Shown here piece by piece: positions 8,438-18,094 of a stretch of 64,000 bases of DNA (the stretch's first letter is position 1; the number at the start of each line of letters is the position of its first letter). The DNA comes from Paracoccus sp. UBA889. GTDB taxonomy: Bacteria > Pseudomonadota > Alphaproteobacteria > Rhodobacterales > Rhodobacteraceae. Both the position numbers and the translations under genes were made by a program. Location: contig DBFD01000027.1 of assembly GCA_002294185.1 (NCBI GenBank), positions 1 through 64,000 on the forward strand, written 5' to 3'. A model generated the notes under the pieces. It had not been told where the DNA came from and ran no database searches. It saw only the letters and a list, made by a program, of their open reading frames with translations.

Positions 8438-9676
8438 TCAGTTGCGCCCGTCATCGGCGACAAGGGGCCGGGTGACGGCGCGCGCCGCCTCTTCGTCCTC
8501 GGCGGGCGCGCCGCTTTCGACGATTTCGCGCGCCTCTTCCTCATCCTCGTCCTCGATCGCGGGAGGCTCTTCCCCGGCAAGGAAGTTTCCGAATTTTTCC
8601 CACCCCGGAACATGTTCGGAAAGAACCCGGATCACGACCAGCACCGGCACCGCGATCACCATACCCAGCACCGACCACAGCCAGGCCCAAAGCGCGACCG
8701 AGATGAAGACCACCACCGTATTCATCTGCAGACGGCGCGACACGAAATAGGGTGTGATGATCTGCCCTTCCAGCGAGGTCAGCGCCAGATAGGACGCTGC
8801 CACCATCGCCGGCCAGAACAATCCCGGCATCACCACCAGCGCCACCACGGCCGCGATGCCCACGCCGGCGATGGCGCCCAGATAGGGAATGAAGTTCAGA
8901 AGGAACGCCCCGATCCCGAACAGAAGCGGCGAGGGCATTCCCCAGGCCCACATGGCAAGGCCGACGGCAAAGCCCAGGCAGGCATTGATGACGGTGATCG
9001 CGCCCAGATAGCTGCCCAGTGAATCCTCGATCTCGCGCAGCGCCAGATAGGCGGTGCGCTTGTCGTGCATCGTGTCGAAGCTTTGCACGATTTTCAGATA
9101 AAGCAGATCGCCCGAAGCGATCATGAAGAACAGCAGGATCAGCGTGAAGACCACCTGACCCAGCAATTGCGGGGTCAGCTTGAGGACGGCGGCAAAGGTG
9201 GATTCGCCCTCCTGTTGGACCCGCACGGTTGTCGCGGCATCGCCGCCTTCCTCTTGCATGTTCTGGGCGTCGTCGATCTTCTTGGCGGCCTCCTGAAGAT
9301 CGCGCATCGAATCGCGGACGTTCTGGAACTTGTATTCAAGCTGACTGCTGATCGTGGGGATGCGGGCCGCGGCGCGGTTGACCGGGCCGCTGGCGGCATA
9401 GGCGATGACGCCGACCGTGATCAGGATGCTGACCGTGACCAGCAGGGCGGTCGCCCCGTCGGGAATGCCCCGGCGTTCGTTGAAACGGCGCAACGGGGTG
9501 AAGACGAAGAACAACAGAATCGCCATCGTCACCGGCATCAGGAAATCACGGGCGGCTGCGACAGCGCCAAAGGCCATGATCAGAAAGATGCCGATGACGG
9601 CCCAGTTGACCAGAACGCGCGTCACACCGTCCTCGCGCCCGGTGCGCGGAAAATTGTGCCCTTGCGGACCGACCAT
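8438..9676 (-). CDS. AI-2E family transporter (PerM/YdiK type)
   Basis: A 412-residue polytopic inner-membrane protein with about eight hydrophobic segments and the soluble loop between TM3 and TM4 (with a predicted coiled stretch QEAAKKIDDAQN) typical of this family. Conserved C-terminal segments include NFIPYLGAIAGVG and GQIITPYFVSRR. Members export autoinducer-2 or other solutes, or work as Na/H antiporters, so the substrate is open. The acidic C-terminal tail (EDEDEEEAREI) is typical. ATG 9676 follows GGAGGGG at good spacing; the ATG nine codons upstream lacks one. Confidence 0.88.
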   Translation of the reverse strand: MVGPQGHNFPRTGREDGVTRVLVNWAVIGIFLIMAFGAVAAARDFLMPVTMAILLFFVFTPLRRFNERRGIPDGATALLVTVSILITVGVIAYAASGPVNRAAARIPTISSQLEYKFQNVRDSMRDLQEAAKKIDDAQNMQEEGGDAATTVRVQQEGESTFAAVLKLTPQLLGQVVFTLILLFFMIASGDLLYLKIVQSFDTMHDKRTAYLALREIEDSLGSYLGAITVINACLGFAVGLAMWAWGMPSPLLFGIGAFLLNFIPYLGAIAGVGIAAVVALVVMPGLFWPAMVAASYLALTSLEGQIITPYFVSRRLQMNTVVVFISVALWAWLWSVLGMVIAVPVLVVIRVLSEHVPGWEKFGNFLAGEEPPAIEDEDEEEAREIVESGAPAEDEEAARAVTRPLVADDGRN

Positions 9677-9785
9677 GAAATCCCCCCTCCACGGCGCATT
9701 CATCGCCCCGCCCGGGCCCGGAACGCAGGATGCGAACCGATTGTTCCGAACCGTCCGCGCGGCCTGATCTTTGTCAATCGCGGCG

Positions 9786-11012
9786 TCAGATGGGGTGATC
9801 GCCCGCGGCGTCGATCACCCGCGACGGCAGGCCCATCCGGCCCAGCAAGTCCAGAAAGGGCCGCGCAGGCAGATCCTCGACATTGACCATCTTCCCGACA
9901 TCCCAGGTTCCGCGCGCGATCAGGATCGCCGCAGCGACGGGTGGCACCCCCGCGGTGAAGCTGATGCCCTGGCTTCCGACCTCGTCGAAGGCCTCCTTGT
10001 GATCGGCCACATTATAGACGAAGACCTCGCCCGCCTTGCCATCAAGACTGCCCCTGACCAGATCGCCGATGCAGGTCTTGCCGGTATAGTCGGGCGCAAG
10101 GCTGGCCGGATCGGGCAGAACCGCCTTGACCACCTTCAGCGGCACGATTTGCTGCCCCTCGGCGGTCGTGACCGGCTGTTCGGACAGCAGGCCCAGGTTC
10201 TGCAACACGGTAAAGACGTTGATGTAGTGGTCGCCGAAGCCCATCCAGAACCGCACGTCGCTGTCCTTGTAGCGGGCGGCAAGGCTGTGCACCTCGTCAT
10301 GGCCGGACAGATAGGCCTTCTGCTTGCCGACGACGGGCAGATCCCATTCGCGGCCGATCTCGAACATCCGGTTCTCCTGCCATGCGCCCTGTTGCCAGGA
10401 ATAGACCGTGCCGGTGAATTCGCGGAAATTGATCTCGGGGTCGAAATTGGTGGCGAACCAGCGACCATGGCTGCCGGCATTGATGTCCACGATGTCGATG
10501 GACTCGATCCGGTCGAAATATTCATCCTCGGCCAGACGGGCATAGGCGTTGACGACGCCCGGATCGAAACCCGCGCCAAGGATCGCGGTGATGCCTGCCT
10601 TCTCGACATCCTCGCGCCGCTTCCATTCGTAATTGGCATACCAGGGCGGGGTCTCGCAGACCTTGGCCGGATCCTCGTGGATGGCGGTGTCGATATAGGC
10701 CGCGCCTGCCCGGATGCAGCCTTCCAGCACCGACATGTTGATGAAGGCCGTGCCCACATTGATGACGATGCCGGCCTCGATCCGTTTCAACAGCGCCTCG
10801 ACCGCATCGGGATCCATCGCGTCCAGCGCATGGCTGGCAAAGGCCATGTCATGCCCCTTGCCGCGCAGGCTGGCGATAATGGCGTCGGCCTTGGCCTGGG
10901 TGCGGTTGGCGATGTGCAGGTCGCCGAATTCGGCCGCCCATTGCGCGACCTTGTGGGCGCTGACTTGCGCGACGCCGCCCGCGCCGATGATGAGGACATT
11001 CTTCTTGGCCAA
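9786..11012 (-). CDS. Carboxynorspermidine/carboxyspermidine dehydrogenase (saccharopine dehydrogenase family)
   Basis: A 408-residue NADPH-dependent enzyme that condenses L-aspartate semialdehyde with putrescine or diaminopropane to carboxyspermidine or carboxynorspermidine. The N-terminal Rossmann motif is NVLIIGAGGVAQ, and GAGFDPGVVNAYARLA is a family signature. The start is probably TTG 11012: AAGGAG lies six bases before it, whereas the TTG at 11018 abuts the Shine-Dalgarno. That gives MAKKNVLIIGAGG. It follows the decarboxylase gene by about 35 bases on the same strand, so the two form the alternative spermidine operon that does not need S-adenosylmethionine decarboxylase. Confidence 0.9.
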   Translation of the reverse strand: MAKKNVLIIGAGGVAQVSAHKVAQWAAEFGDLHIANRTQAKADAIIASLRGKGHDMAFASHALDAMDPDAVEALLKRIEAGIVINVGTAFINMSVLEGCIRAGAAYIDTAIHEDPAKVCETPPWYANYEWKRREDVEKAGITAILGAGFDPGVVNAYARLAEDEYFDRIESIDIVDINAGSHGRWFATNFDPEINFREFTGTVYSWQQGAWQENRMFEIGREWDLPVVGKQKAYLSGHDEVHSLAARYKDSDVRFWMGFGDHYINVFTVLQNLGLLSEQPVTTAEGQQIVPLKVVKAVLPDPASLAPDYTGKTCIGDLVRGSLDGKAGEVFVYNVADHKEAFDEVGSQGISFTAGVPPVAAAILIARGTWDVGKMVNVEDLPARPFLDLLGRMGLPSRVIDAAGDHPI

Positions 11013-11047
11013 TTCCAACTCCTTTCGGGGGCAGAGAACGGGTCGCC

Positions 11048-12148
11048 TTAGGACAGGCTGGACTTGTAATCGTCATAGGAAAAGCTGCGGACAAGGCGGA
11101 TCGTTCCGTCCTCTTCGCGGATCGCGATCGAGGGCATGGCGACGCCGTTGAACCAGTTCTTCTTGACCATCGTGTAGCCGGCCGCGTCGGCGATGCCGAG
11201 CCGGTCGCCGATCTTCAGCGGCCGGGCAAGGCGCGCCTCGCCGAAAATGTCGCCCGCAAGGCAGGTCTTGCCCGCGATCTGGTATTCGTGGTCGCCGTCC
11301 TGCGGCAGCTTGGCCGTCTCGCGATAGATCAGCAGATCCAGCATATGCGCCTCGATGCTGCTGTCGACGATCGCGACCTTCTTGCCATTGTCGATCAGGT
11401 CAAGAACGCTGACCTGCAAGGACGCGGCCCCCGTGATGCTGGCCTCGCCGGGCTCCAGATAGGCCTGAACGCCGAACCGGTCCTGAAAGGCGGCCAGCCG
11501 GTCGGCCAGCCGGTCCAGCGGATAGCCCTCGCCGGTAAAATGGATGCCGCCGCCCAGACTGACCCAGTCCAGTCTTTGCAGGATGTCGCCGAACTCGGTT
11601 TCGATCCGGGTCAACTGGTGATCGAACAGGTCGAAGTCCCCGTTTTCGCAATTGTAGTGGATCATCACGCCGCTGATCCGGTCCATCGCGGCCTCCAGAC
11701 GGGATATGTCCCATTCGCCGAGGCGGCTGAAGGGACGCGCCGGGTCGGCCAGATCGAAGCCGCTGGTCGAAAAGCGCGGGTTCAGCCGCAGCCCGCGCGT
11801 GATCGCCGCTGCCCTGTCGCCGAACCGGTCAAGCTGGCCCAGGCTGTTGAAGATGATCTTGTCGGCATGGGAAATCGCCTCGTCGATCTCGTGATCGGCC
11901 CAGGCGACGGAATAGGCGTGGGTTTCCTTGCCGAATTCCTCGGCCCCCAGCCGCAATTCGAACAGCGAGGACGAGGTGGTCCCATCCATGAAATCGCGCA
12001 TGACATCGAAGACCGACCAGGTGGCAAAGCATTTCAGCGCCAGCAGCGCCCTGACGCCGGATCTTTCGCGCAACCGGGCAATTTTTTCCATGTTGCCGCG
12101 CAGCACCGCCTTGTCGATCAGATAATAGGGCGTCGGCAGATCGGTCAT
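11048..12148 (-). CDS. nspC: Carboxynorspermidine decarboxylase
   Basis: A 366-residue PLP enzyme of the alanine-racemase/ornithine-decarboxylase fold (type III). It decarboxylates carboxy(nor)spermidine to (nor)spermidine. Lys39 in LLALKCF is the predicted PLP lysine. HYNCENGD, SLGGGIHFTGEGYP and EPGE match the glycine-rich phosphate and substrate regions of the family, and CLAGDIFGE carries the Cys-Asp pair near the active site. It is the first gene of the two-gene operon. The C-terminal SYDDYKSSLS is also usual. The size equals that of characterised NspC proteins. Confidence 0.93.
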   Translation of the reverse strand: MTDLPTPYYLIDKAVLRGNMEKIARLRERSGVRALLALKCFATWSVFDVMRDFMDGTTSSSLFELRLGAEEFGKETHAYSVAWADHEIDEAISHADKIIFNSLGQLDRFGDRAAAITRGLRLNPRFSTSGFDLADPARPFSRLGEWDISRLEAAMDRISGVMIHYNCENGDFDLFDHQLTRIETEFGDILQRLDWVSLGGGIHFTGEGYPLDRLADRLAAFQDRFGVQAYLEPGEASITGAASLQVSVLDLIDNGKKVAIVDSSIEAHMLDLLIYRETAKLPQDGDHEYQIAGKTCLAGDIFGEARLARPLKIGDRLGIADAAGYTMVKKNWFNGVAMPSIAIREEDGTIRLVRSFSYDDYKSSLS

Positions 12149-12256
12149 GGCGTTTCCGTGTCCAGGCCCCGAAGGGCGAAAGAGAAAGGCGGGATATAGA
12201 CAGATCGGGCGCTTTTCGCAAGAAAGTGCGGCACAGCCGTGACGCCGGGCGCCCGC

Positions 12257-12628
12257 TCAGCCACCGGCGGCAAGGCGACGGAATTCGCGTTTCATCAGTT
12301 CCAGTTCGGCCCGCAAAAGCGCGATCTCGGCCAGCACATCCTGGGCCAGGGGTTGACCGGCCCGCAGGTCCAGCCGCCCCAGGACCGGCGCGCCCGGGCC
12401 GGGCGCCATCCCGGCCTCGCAGGCCAGCAGTAAAAGCGACGTGATCCCGTCCGAAATCACACTGCCGGGCAGTTCGACCTCGATCTGCCACGGCCCGCCA
12501 TCGGGACCGGTGGCCCGCGCCTCGGCCACGACTTCGCCCTCATGGGCGATGCACAACCGTCCGGGCAGGCTGCCGGTCAGGGTGCCGCGCCAGATTCCGC
12601 CGGCGATTCCGTGGCTGTCGAAATGCAT
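12257..12628 (-). CDS. Conserved hypothetical protein (123 aa)
   Basis: I do not recognise a family. ATG 12628 follows GGAAGCG at good spacing, so the protein begins MHFDSHGIAGGIW. The middle looks beta-rich, with repeated GEVVAEARATG and PWQIEVELPG strands. The C-terminal third is helical and charged (LAQDVLAEIALLRAELELMKREFRRL), probably a short coiled coil. It starts ten bases after the stop of the DUF6478-like gene and follows ilvD, so it likely belongs to that transcript. No enzyme motif is visible. Confidence 0.65.
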   Translation of the reverse strand: MHFDSHGIAGGIWRGTLTGSLPGRLCIAHEGEVVAEARATGPDGGPWQIEVELPGSVISDGITSLLLLACEAGMAPGPGAPVLGRLDLRAGQPLAQDVLAEIALLRAELELMKREFRRLAAGG

Positions 12629-12638
12629 CCGTCGCTTC

Positions 12639-13421
12639 CTATATCTGCGCGCGCGGATGGCGCGACATGACAAGATCGGTCAGCGTGACCGCGTTCATCG
12701 CCGGGGCCTCGAAGATCAGATCCAGCCAGACCTTGTCGGCCGGTCGTCCCGCCAGATCGGCATAGGCCAGGTCGAATTCGACCACCCGCGGATTGTTCCG
12801 CCCCTCGATCGGATGGCCAAGCTGCCGCAACATGCTGGCCGTGTCCGGACCCTGGGCGATGTTGATGCGGCCGTAGACGGTCATCGCCCTCTCGGCCGAC
12901 AATTGCGCGTCCACCCGCAGCACGTGATCGCGGCCCAGATCCTCTTGCATTGCATCGGGCAGATCCAGCGACAAGGACAGATACCCGCCCGAGAATCCCA
13001 TCACTTCCAGCGACAGGCCGTAATGCGCCAGATCGGTGCCCTGCCGGTTGCGGACCTGCCGCAGGATCGCCGCGCGATGGCCGCAATCGTGCCACAGCAC
13101 CACCTCGTCGCTGAACCGCTGGCCGTTTTCCGGCGCGACCAAGGCTGCAGGAACGATCCGGCCACGCAGCGTCATCGGCCGCCAGCGCCAGTCTGTCCCC
13201 GGCGGCAGGTCCAGCAATTGCAGATCGTCGCGCGCGCGCGAAGGGCTGGCATCGCTGTGCTGAAGAAAGCGGCGCAGGTCGGCATGAAGCGCCAGCGCCT
13301 CGTCGCGCAGGTCGGGATCCGGCGCGCGGCGGCCCTGCATGGCGCTGTTGGCCAGCGCGGCCCATTGCCGGCCGGCCGACTGCCGGCCGCGTCGCGACCT
13401 CCAGCCCTGCCAACCGATCAT
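12639..13421 (-). CDS. DUF6478-like conserved protein
   Basis: A 260-residue protein of a type found next to ilvD in Rhodobacterales (the DUF6478 label is from memory). The N-terminus is basic (GWRSRRGRQSAGRQW). The rest alternates short strands: DWRWRPMTLRGRI, LVAPENGQRFSDEVVLWHDC, SGGYLSLSLDLP, RNNPRVVEFDLAY. No catalytic motif, signal peptide or membrane segment is apparent. It begins nine bases after the ilvD stop and ends ten bases before the 123-aa gene, so the three are probably cotranscribed. Function unknown. Confidence 0.7.
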   Translation of the reverse strand: MIGWQGWRSRRGRQSAGRQWAALANSAMQGRRAPDPDLRDEALALHADLRRFLQHSDASPSRARDDLQLLDLPPGTDWRWRPMTLRGRIVPAALVAPENGQRFSDEVVLWHDCGHRAAILRQVRNRQGTDLAHYGLSLEVMGFSGGYLSLSLDLPDAMQEDLGRDHVLRVDAQLSAERAMTVYGRINIAQGPDTASMLRQLGHPIEGRNNPRVVEFDLAYADLAGRPADKVWLDLIFEAPAMNAVTLTDLVMSRHPRAQI

Positions 13422-13430
13422 GCCCGGCCT

Positions 13431-15164
13431 CTATTGATCCATGTAGACATGGGTTTCCTCGGCCGCGCCGGGATGGGTGACCGCGCCCCATCGCGCGCCG
13501 CCCACCAGCCGCGCGTATTTCCACAGCGCGCCCGAGGCGTAATCCGTCCGGCGCGACCCGCCCCACGCGTCCCTGCGCGCGGCAAGATCCCTGTCGGACA
13601 GATCGACGCCGATCTCGCCCTTCACCGCGTCGATGGTGATCATGTCGCCGTTGCGCAGCAGCGCGATGGGCCCGCCTTGCGCGGCTTCGGGCCCGACATG
13701 GCCGACACAGAATCCGCGCGTCGCGCCCGAGAAGCGGCCGTCGGTGATCAGCGCGACCTTCTTGCCCATGCCCTGACCCGACAAGGCGGCGGTCGTGGCC
13801 AGCATCTCGCGCATGCCGGGCCCGCCCGCCGGGCCTTCGTTGCGGATCACGATCACGTCGCCCTCGCTGTAGTCCCGGCGCTGGACGGCGGCGAAAGCCT
13901 CCTCCTCGCTTTCAAAGACCCGCGCGGGGCCGGTGAAGACCTGATCTTCGGGCGCCATGCCCGCGACCTTCACGATCGCCCCGTCCGGCGCCAGGTTGCC
14001 TTTCAACCCGACCACGCCGCCGGTCGCGGACAAGGGCGTGGCGACGGAATGGATCACCTTGCCGTCGATGTCGCGATCGACCAGATCCAGTTCCTCGCCG
14101 ATGGTGCGGCCGGTTGCGGTCATGCAATCCTCGTGGATCAGCCCGGCGCGGCGCAATTCGCGCATCACCACCGGAACACCGCCCGCCTCGTAGAGGTCCT
14201 TGGCCACATATTCGCCGCCCGGTCGCAGGTTCACGAAATAGGGCGTGTCGCGAAAGATGTCGCAGACATCGAACAGGTCGAAATCGATCCCCGCCTCATG
14301 CGCAATGGCGGGCAGATGCAGCCCGGCATTGGTCGATCCGCCCGTGCAGGCGACCACGCGCGCGGCGTTTTCCAGCGCCTTGCGCGTCACCACGTCGCGG
14401 GCGCGGATGTTCTTTTCGATCAGCCGCATCACCGCCTCGCCCGAGGCCAGCCCGTATTGATCGCGGGATTCATAGGGCGCCGGCGCACCCGAGGAATTCG
14501 GCAGCGCCAGGCCGATCGCCTCGCTGACGCAAGCCATCGTGTTCGCGGTGTATTGCCCGCCGCAGGCCCCGGCCGAGGGACAGGCCACCCGTTCCAGGAT
14601 GTCCAGTTCCGCGTCGGTCATGTTGCCGGCCTGATGCTGGCCCACCGCCTCGAACACGTCCTGGACGACGACATCGCGCCCGTTCAACTTGCCCGGCAGG
14701 ATCGAGCCGCCATAGATGAAGACCGAGGGCACGTTCAGCCGCACCATCGCCATCATCATCCCCGGCAGCGACTTGTCGCAGCCCGCCAGGCCCACAAGCG
14801 CGTCATAGCAATGACCGCGAATGGTCAGTTCCACCGTGTCGGCGATGGCATCGCGGCTGGCAAGGCTGGACCGCATCCCCTCGTGGCCCATGGCGATGCC
14901 GTCAGTCACCGTGATCGTGGTGAATTCGCGCGGGCAGCCGCCGCCCTTCTTGACACCCTGCTTGACCGATTGCGCCTGCCGGTTCAGCGAGATGTTGCAG
15001 GGCGCGGCCTCGTTCCAGCAGGTCGCGACACCCACCCAGGGGCTGTGAATCTCGTCCTCCGAGATTCCCATCGCGTAGAAATAGCTGCGATGCGGCGCCC
15101 GGGCCGGGCCCTCGGTGACGTGACGGCTGGGCAGCCGCGACTTGTCAAAGCGTTGGTCGGTCAT
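13431..15164 (-). CDS. ilvD: Dihydroxy-acid dehydratase
   Basis: A 577-residue Fe-S enzyme of valine, leucine, isoleucine and pantothenate synthesis that dehydrates 2,3-dihydroxy acids to 2-keto acids. The three cluster cysteines are visible in [19 protein letters not shown] and [15 protein letters not shown]. The C-terminal segment [20 protein letters not shown] is the conserved IlvD/Edd signature. A strong purine-rich RBS (gagggaggg) precedes ATG 15164; the upstream in-frame extension lacks one. No other ilv gene is nearby. Downstream genes of unknown function share the strand. Confidence 0.97.
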   Translation of the reverse strand: MTDQRFDKSRLPSRHVTEGPARAPHRSYFYAMGISEDEIHSPWVGVATCWNEAAPCNISLNRQAQSVKQGVKKGGGCPREFTTITVTDGIAMGHEGMRSSLASRDAIADTVELTIRGHCYDALVGLAGCDKSLPGMMMAMVRLNVPSVFIYGGSILPGKLNGRDVVVQDVFEAVGQHQAGNMTDAELDILERVACPSAGACGGQYTANTMACVSEAIGLALPNSSGAPAPYESRDQYGLASGEAVMRLIEKNIRARDVVTRKALENAARVVACTGGSTNAGLHLPAIAHEAGIDFDLFDVCDIFRDTPYFVNLRPGGEYVAKDLYEAGGVPVVMRELRRAGLIHEDCMTATGRTIGEELDLVDRDIDGKVIHSVATPLSATGGVVGLKGNLAPDGAIVKVAGMAPEDQVFTGPARVFESEEEAFAAVQRRDYSEGDVIVIRNEGPAGGPGMREMLATTAALSGQGMGKKVALITDGRFSGATRGFCVGHVGPEAAQGGPIALLRNGDMITIDAVKGEIGVDLSDRDLAARRDAWGGSRRTDYASGALWKYARLVGGARWGAVTHPGAAEETHVYMDQ

Positions 15165-15224
15165 CCGTCCCTCCCTCGTCGGCGATGGCTCCGGGATAGC
15201 CTGCCGGGCGAAGCGGAACAAGCG

Positions 15225-15557
15225 TCACGCGACCAGCGCGTCCAGCCGGGCGGCGCAGATGAAGTCGTTTTCGGTCAGCCCGCCCGCGGCATGGGTGGTG
15301 AAGGTCACGTCGCAATAGCCATAGCCGAAGGTGATGTCGGGATGGTGGCCCTGCTTGTTGCCCAGCCAGGCGGCCAGGTTGGCCATCTCGACCGCCTTCA
15401 GAAAGCCCTTGAACTCGAAATGCCGCCGGATCGACGACGCGTCCCCGGACAGGCGCCAACCTTCAAGCCCGGCCAGCATCCCTTCCGCCTCGTCGCGCCC
15501 CATGGCCGATGTGCCGCCCTCGCAGGGCTTGCAGGTTCTTTTCGCCAGATCGGTCAT
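15225..15557 (-). CDS. phhB: 4a-hydroxytetrahydrobiopterin dehydratase (pterin-4-alpha-carbinolamine dehydratase)
   Basis: A 110-residue PCD/DCoH protein that dehydrates 4a-hydroxytetrahydropterin so that tetrahydropterin can be recycled after aromatic amino acid hydroxylation, or in related pterin chemistry. NKQGHHPDITFGYGYCDVT carries the invariant HHP motif (71-73) and the later His (TTH) of the active site. The N-terminus has CKPCEGGTSAM, common in alphaproteobacterial members. AAAGGAGG is the RBS. The gene follows the cardiolipin synthase gene by 14 bases and may be cotranscribed with it. No phenylalanine hydroxylase gene is in view. Confidence 0.92.
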   Translation of the reverse strand: MTDLAKRTCKPCEGGTSAMGRDEAEGMLAGLEGWRLSGDASSIRRHFEFKGFLKAVEMANLAAWLGNKQGHHPDITFGYGYCDVTFTTHAAGGLTENDFICAARLDALVA

Positions 15558-15571
15558 CGCCGCCTCCTTTC

Positions 15572-17011
15572 TCACAACAAGGGAGACGCAAGTGCCAGCA
15601 GATTGTTCCGCAGCCGGCGCAGAAGTCCCCAGCCGCGCACTTCGTCCAGCGTGATCTCGCGCGAGCGTTCGGCATAGCTTCGCTGGCGCTCGTCGATCCT
15701 GCCGACGAAGCCACGGTCGAAGATCGCCATGTTGACCTCGTAATTCAGTTCGAAGCTGCGTCGGTCCAGGTTGGCGCTGCCGACCATGGCCATGCGCCCG
15801 TCGATGGTCATGATCTTGGAATGCAGAAGACCGCCCTGGAACAAATGCAGCTTCACGCCAGCTGCCAGCAGCCCGTAATAGAAGCCTTCGCTGGTGGCGC
15901 CCACGATCAGGGAATCGTTGCGGGCGGGCAGCATCATCACCACCTCGACGCCACGCCGCGCCGCCGCCCGGATGGCTGCATCCAGCGCCGCGTCGGGCAC
16001 GTAATAGGGCGTCGTGATCACCACCCGGTCGCGCGCCGCATGAAGCATCGCCGACAGACAATCCGAAATGCTGCCCGCGCGCCGGTCCGGTCCCGTGGCC
16101 ACGATCTGAAGATCGATGCCCGGATCGCCCGCGGCGGGCACGACCGGCAGCATGTCGCCCAGGTCGCGGCCGGTATAGCTCATCCAGTCGCCCAGAAAGA
16201 CCGACTGCAATTGCCGCACGATCGGCCCCTCCACCTGCATCAGCACGTCGATCCAGGGCGCGAAGCGCGGCTTGATCGCAAAGGCCATGTCGGCGCAATT
16301 GCGGCTGCCGGTGAAGGCGATCTTGTTGTCCACGACCAGAATCTTGCGGTGATTGCGCAGATCCAGCCTGCGAAACAGGATGCTGACGAAGGGCAGGCCC
16401 CAGGGAAAGGCGGTGACGCATTCGGCCCCGGCCTCGGACATCTCGCGCCATGCCTCGGACCGGACCAGCCCGCGCGAGCCCAGGGCATCCACGATCACCC
16501 GGCAGGCGACGCCGCGGCGGGCTGCGCGGGCAACCGCGTCGGCCACCTTGCGCCCGCTGAGATCGGGCAGCCAGATGTAGAACAGGATATGGACATGATC
16601 CTGCGCCCGGTCGATGGCAGAGACCAGGACGTCGATCGCGTCGTCGCTTTCCTCCAGCAGCGCGACCCGGTTGCCGCCCAGAACCGGCATCCCGCCCACC
16701 GCCTCGTTCGCGGCGGCGACGGGGCGGGCGAAATTCGGCGGTTCGGCCAGCAGGCTGGGCGTCTGGCTGCGCAGGCCCGTCAGCCGGTCGCGCACATCGG
16801 CCATCCGCTGCACCTCCGCGTGGTTCATCCTGACCTCGCCGAACAGCAGATAGGCCGCGATCCCGACAAGCGGAACGGCCTCGATCACCATGATCCATGC
16901 CAGCCGCACCGACGGGTCCAGCCGCGGCCGGATCAGAACCCGCCCGATGAAGGCCAGGGTGATCGTCGCATAGAGAACAAGAAGGAACGAAGCCCACATG
17001 CGGCGCATCAT
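15572..17011 (-). CDS. cls: Cardiolipin synthase (phospholipase D family)
   Basis: About 479 residues, the usual Cls layout. Two N-terminal membrane helices (ASFLLVLYATITLAFIG and AWIMVIEAVPLVGIAAYLL) anchor two PLD domains carrying the HxKxxxxD motifs NHRKILVVDNK and LHSKIMTIDGR. Both are followed by GSxN stretches (GSRNCAD, GSANLDRRS). The enzyme joins two phosphatidylglycerols to cardiolipin at the inner membrane. The start is uncertain: ATG 17011 follows GGCGGGG at a suitable distance, while a TTG at 17035 would add eight residues. Confidence 0.93.
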   Translation of the reverse strand: MMRRMWASFLLVLYATITLAFIGRVLIRPRLDPSVRLAWIMVIEAVPLVGIAAYLLFGEVRMNHAEVQRMADVRDRLTGLRSQTPSLLAEPPNFARPVAAANEAVGGMPVLGGNRVALLEESDDAIDVLVSAIDRAQDHVHILFYIWLPDLSGRKVADAVARAARRGVACRVIVDALGSRGLVRSEAWREMSEAGAECVTAFPWGLPFVSILFRRLDLRNHRKILVVDNKIAFTGSRNCADMAFAIKPRFAPWIDVLMQVEGPIVRQLQSVFLGDWMSYTGRDLGDMLPVVPAAGDPGIDLQIVATGPDRRAGSISDCLSAMLHAARDRVVITTPYYVPDAALDAAIRAAARRGVEVVMMLPARNDSLIVGATSEGFYYGLLAAGVKLHLFQGGLLHSKIMTIDGRMAMVGSANLDRRSFELNYEVNMAIFDRGFVGRIDERQRSYAERSREITLDEVRGWGLLRRLRNNLLALASPLL

Positions 17012-17088
17012 TCCTGCCCCGCCGGGCAATTGCAATTCCCCCCCGCGCGGCCTATCTGGGGCGCTGAACCAGCCAAGGTGGACCCCGA

Positions 17089-18033
17089 ATGAACTGGATC
17101 AGCAATTACGTTCGTCCGCGTATCAATTCGCTGTTCTCCCGCCGCGAAGTGCCCGAGAACCTGTGGACCAAGTGCCCCGAATGCGGGACCATGCTGTTTC
17201 ACCGCGAACTCGGCGACAATCTGTTTGTCTGCACCAGTTGCGATCACCACATGGCGATCACGCCCCGCGACCGCTTTGGCGCGCTGTTCGACGGCGGCGC
17301 CTTCGTCGAGGTCAAGGTGCCCGAACCGACCGCCGATCCGCTGCAATTCCGCGATCAGAAGAAATATCCCGACCGGATGCGCGCGGCGCAGAAGGCCACC
17401 GGCGAGAAAGAGGCGATGCTGGTCGCCGAGGGCGAGATCGGCCGCACCCCGATCGTGGCGGCAGCCCAGGATTTCAGTTTCATGGCGGGGTCGATGGGGA
17501 TGTATGTCGGCAACGCCATCATCGCCGCCGCCGAAAGGGCGGTGAAGCTGAAACGACCGCTGGTGCTGTTCTCGGCGGCGGGCGGCGCGCGGATGCAGGA
17601 AGGCATCCTGTCGCTGATGCAGATGCCGCGCACCACCGTCGCGGTGGAAATGCTGCGCGAGGCGCGGCTGCCCTATGTCGTGGTGCTGACCCATCCGACC
17701 ACGGGCGGCGTCACCGCCTCCTATGCGATGCTGGGCGATGTGCAGATCGCCGAACCCAATGCGCTGATCTGCTTTGCCGGCCCGCGCGTGATCGAGCAGA
17801 CCATCCGCGAAAAGCTGCCCGAGGGATTCCAGCGCGCCGAATATCTGCTGGAACACGGAATGCTGGATCGCGTCACCCACCGCAAGCGGATGCGCGACGA
17901 ACTGATCTCGATCCTGCGGATGTTGTCGGGGATGCCCGCCCCGACCAAGGCCGATCTGCCGCCGCCCGCCCCGGCCGAAACGCCCGTGCTGACCGCTTCG
18001 GAACCCGCCGGGGCGGTCAAATCCGGCGGCTGA
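17089..18033 (+). CDS. accD: Acetyl-CoA carboxylase carboxyltransferase subunit beta
   Basis: A 314-residue protein that with AccA transfers the carboxyl group from biotin to acetyl-CoA, the first step of fatty acid synthesis. The four zinc-ribbon cysteines are Cys29, Cys32, Cys48 and Cys51. The crotonase-like core holds [15 protein letters not shown] and [17 protein letters not shown], which form the CoA-binding and oxyanion sites. The C-terminal 30 residues are a variable P/A-rich tail. It precedes folC, as in many proteobacteria, with a 61-base gap holding a hairpin. Confidence 0.97.
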   Translation: MNWISNYVRPRINSLFSRREVPENLWTKCPECGTMLFHRELGDNLFVCTSCDHHMAITPRDRFGALFDGGAFVEVKVPEPTADPLQFRDQKKYPDRMRAAQKATGEKEAMLVAEGEIGRTPIVAAAQDFSFMAGSMGMYVGNAIIAAAERAVKLKRPLVLFSAAGGARMQEGILSLMQMPRTTVAVEMLREARLPYVVVLTHPTTGGVTASYAMLGDVQIAEPNALICFAGPRVIEQTIREKLPEGFQRAEYLLEHGMLDRVTHRKRMRDELISILRMLSGMPAPTKADLPPPAPAETPVLTASEPAGAVKSGG

Positions 18034-18065
18034 GCCCTTTCTCCGTGTCCCAGTACCCCGGGGGT

Positions 18066-18083
18066 CCGGGGGCTGGCCCCCGG
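18066..18083. other. GC-rich hairpin between accD and folC
   Basis: Arms CCGGGGG/CCCCCGG with the loop ctgg, directly after a smaller palindrome ACCCCGGGGGT at 18055-18065. This type of CCCCCGG stem-loop recurs in intergenic spaces of many alphaproteobacteria. Here it lies 12 bases before the folC ATG, so it may tune folC expression or attenuate read-through. Confidence 0.45.
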
Positions 18084-18094
18084 TGCGTGCGACC

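Noticed and set aside
12441..15677. A 1078-residue plus-strand open frame opposite ilvD and neighbours
   Set aside because: High-GC shadow of ilvD and the hypothetical genes. Composition is His/Arg/Gln/Ala-rich with no domain, and the minus-strand genes are clear.
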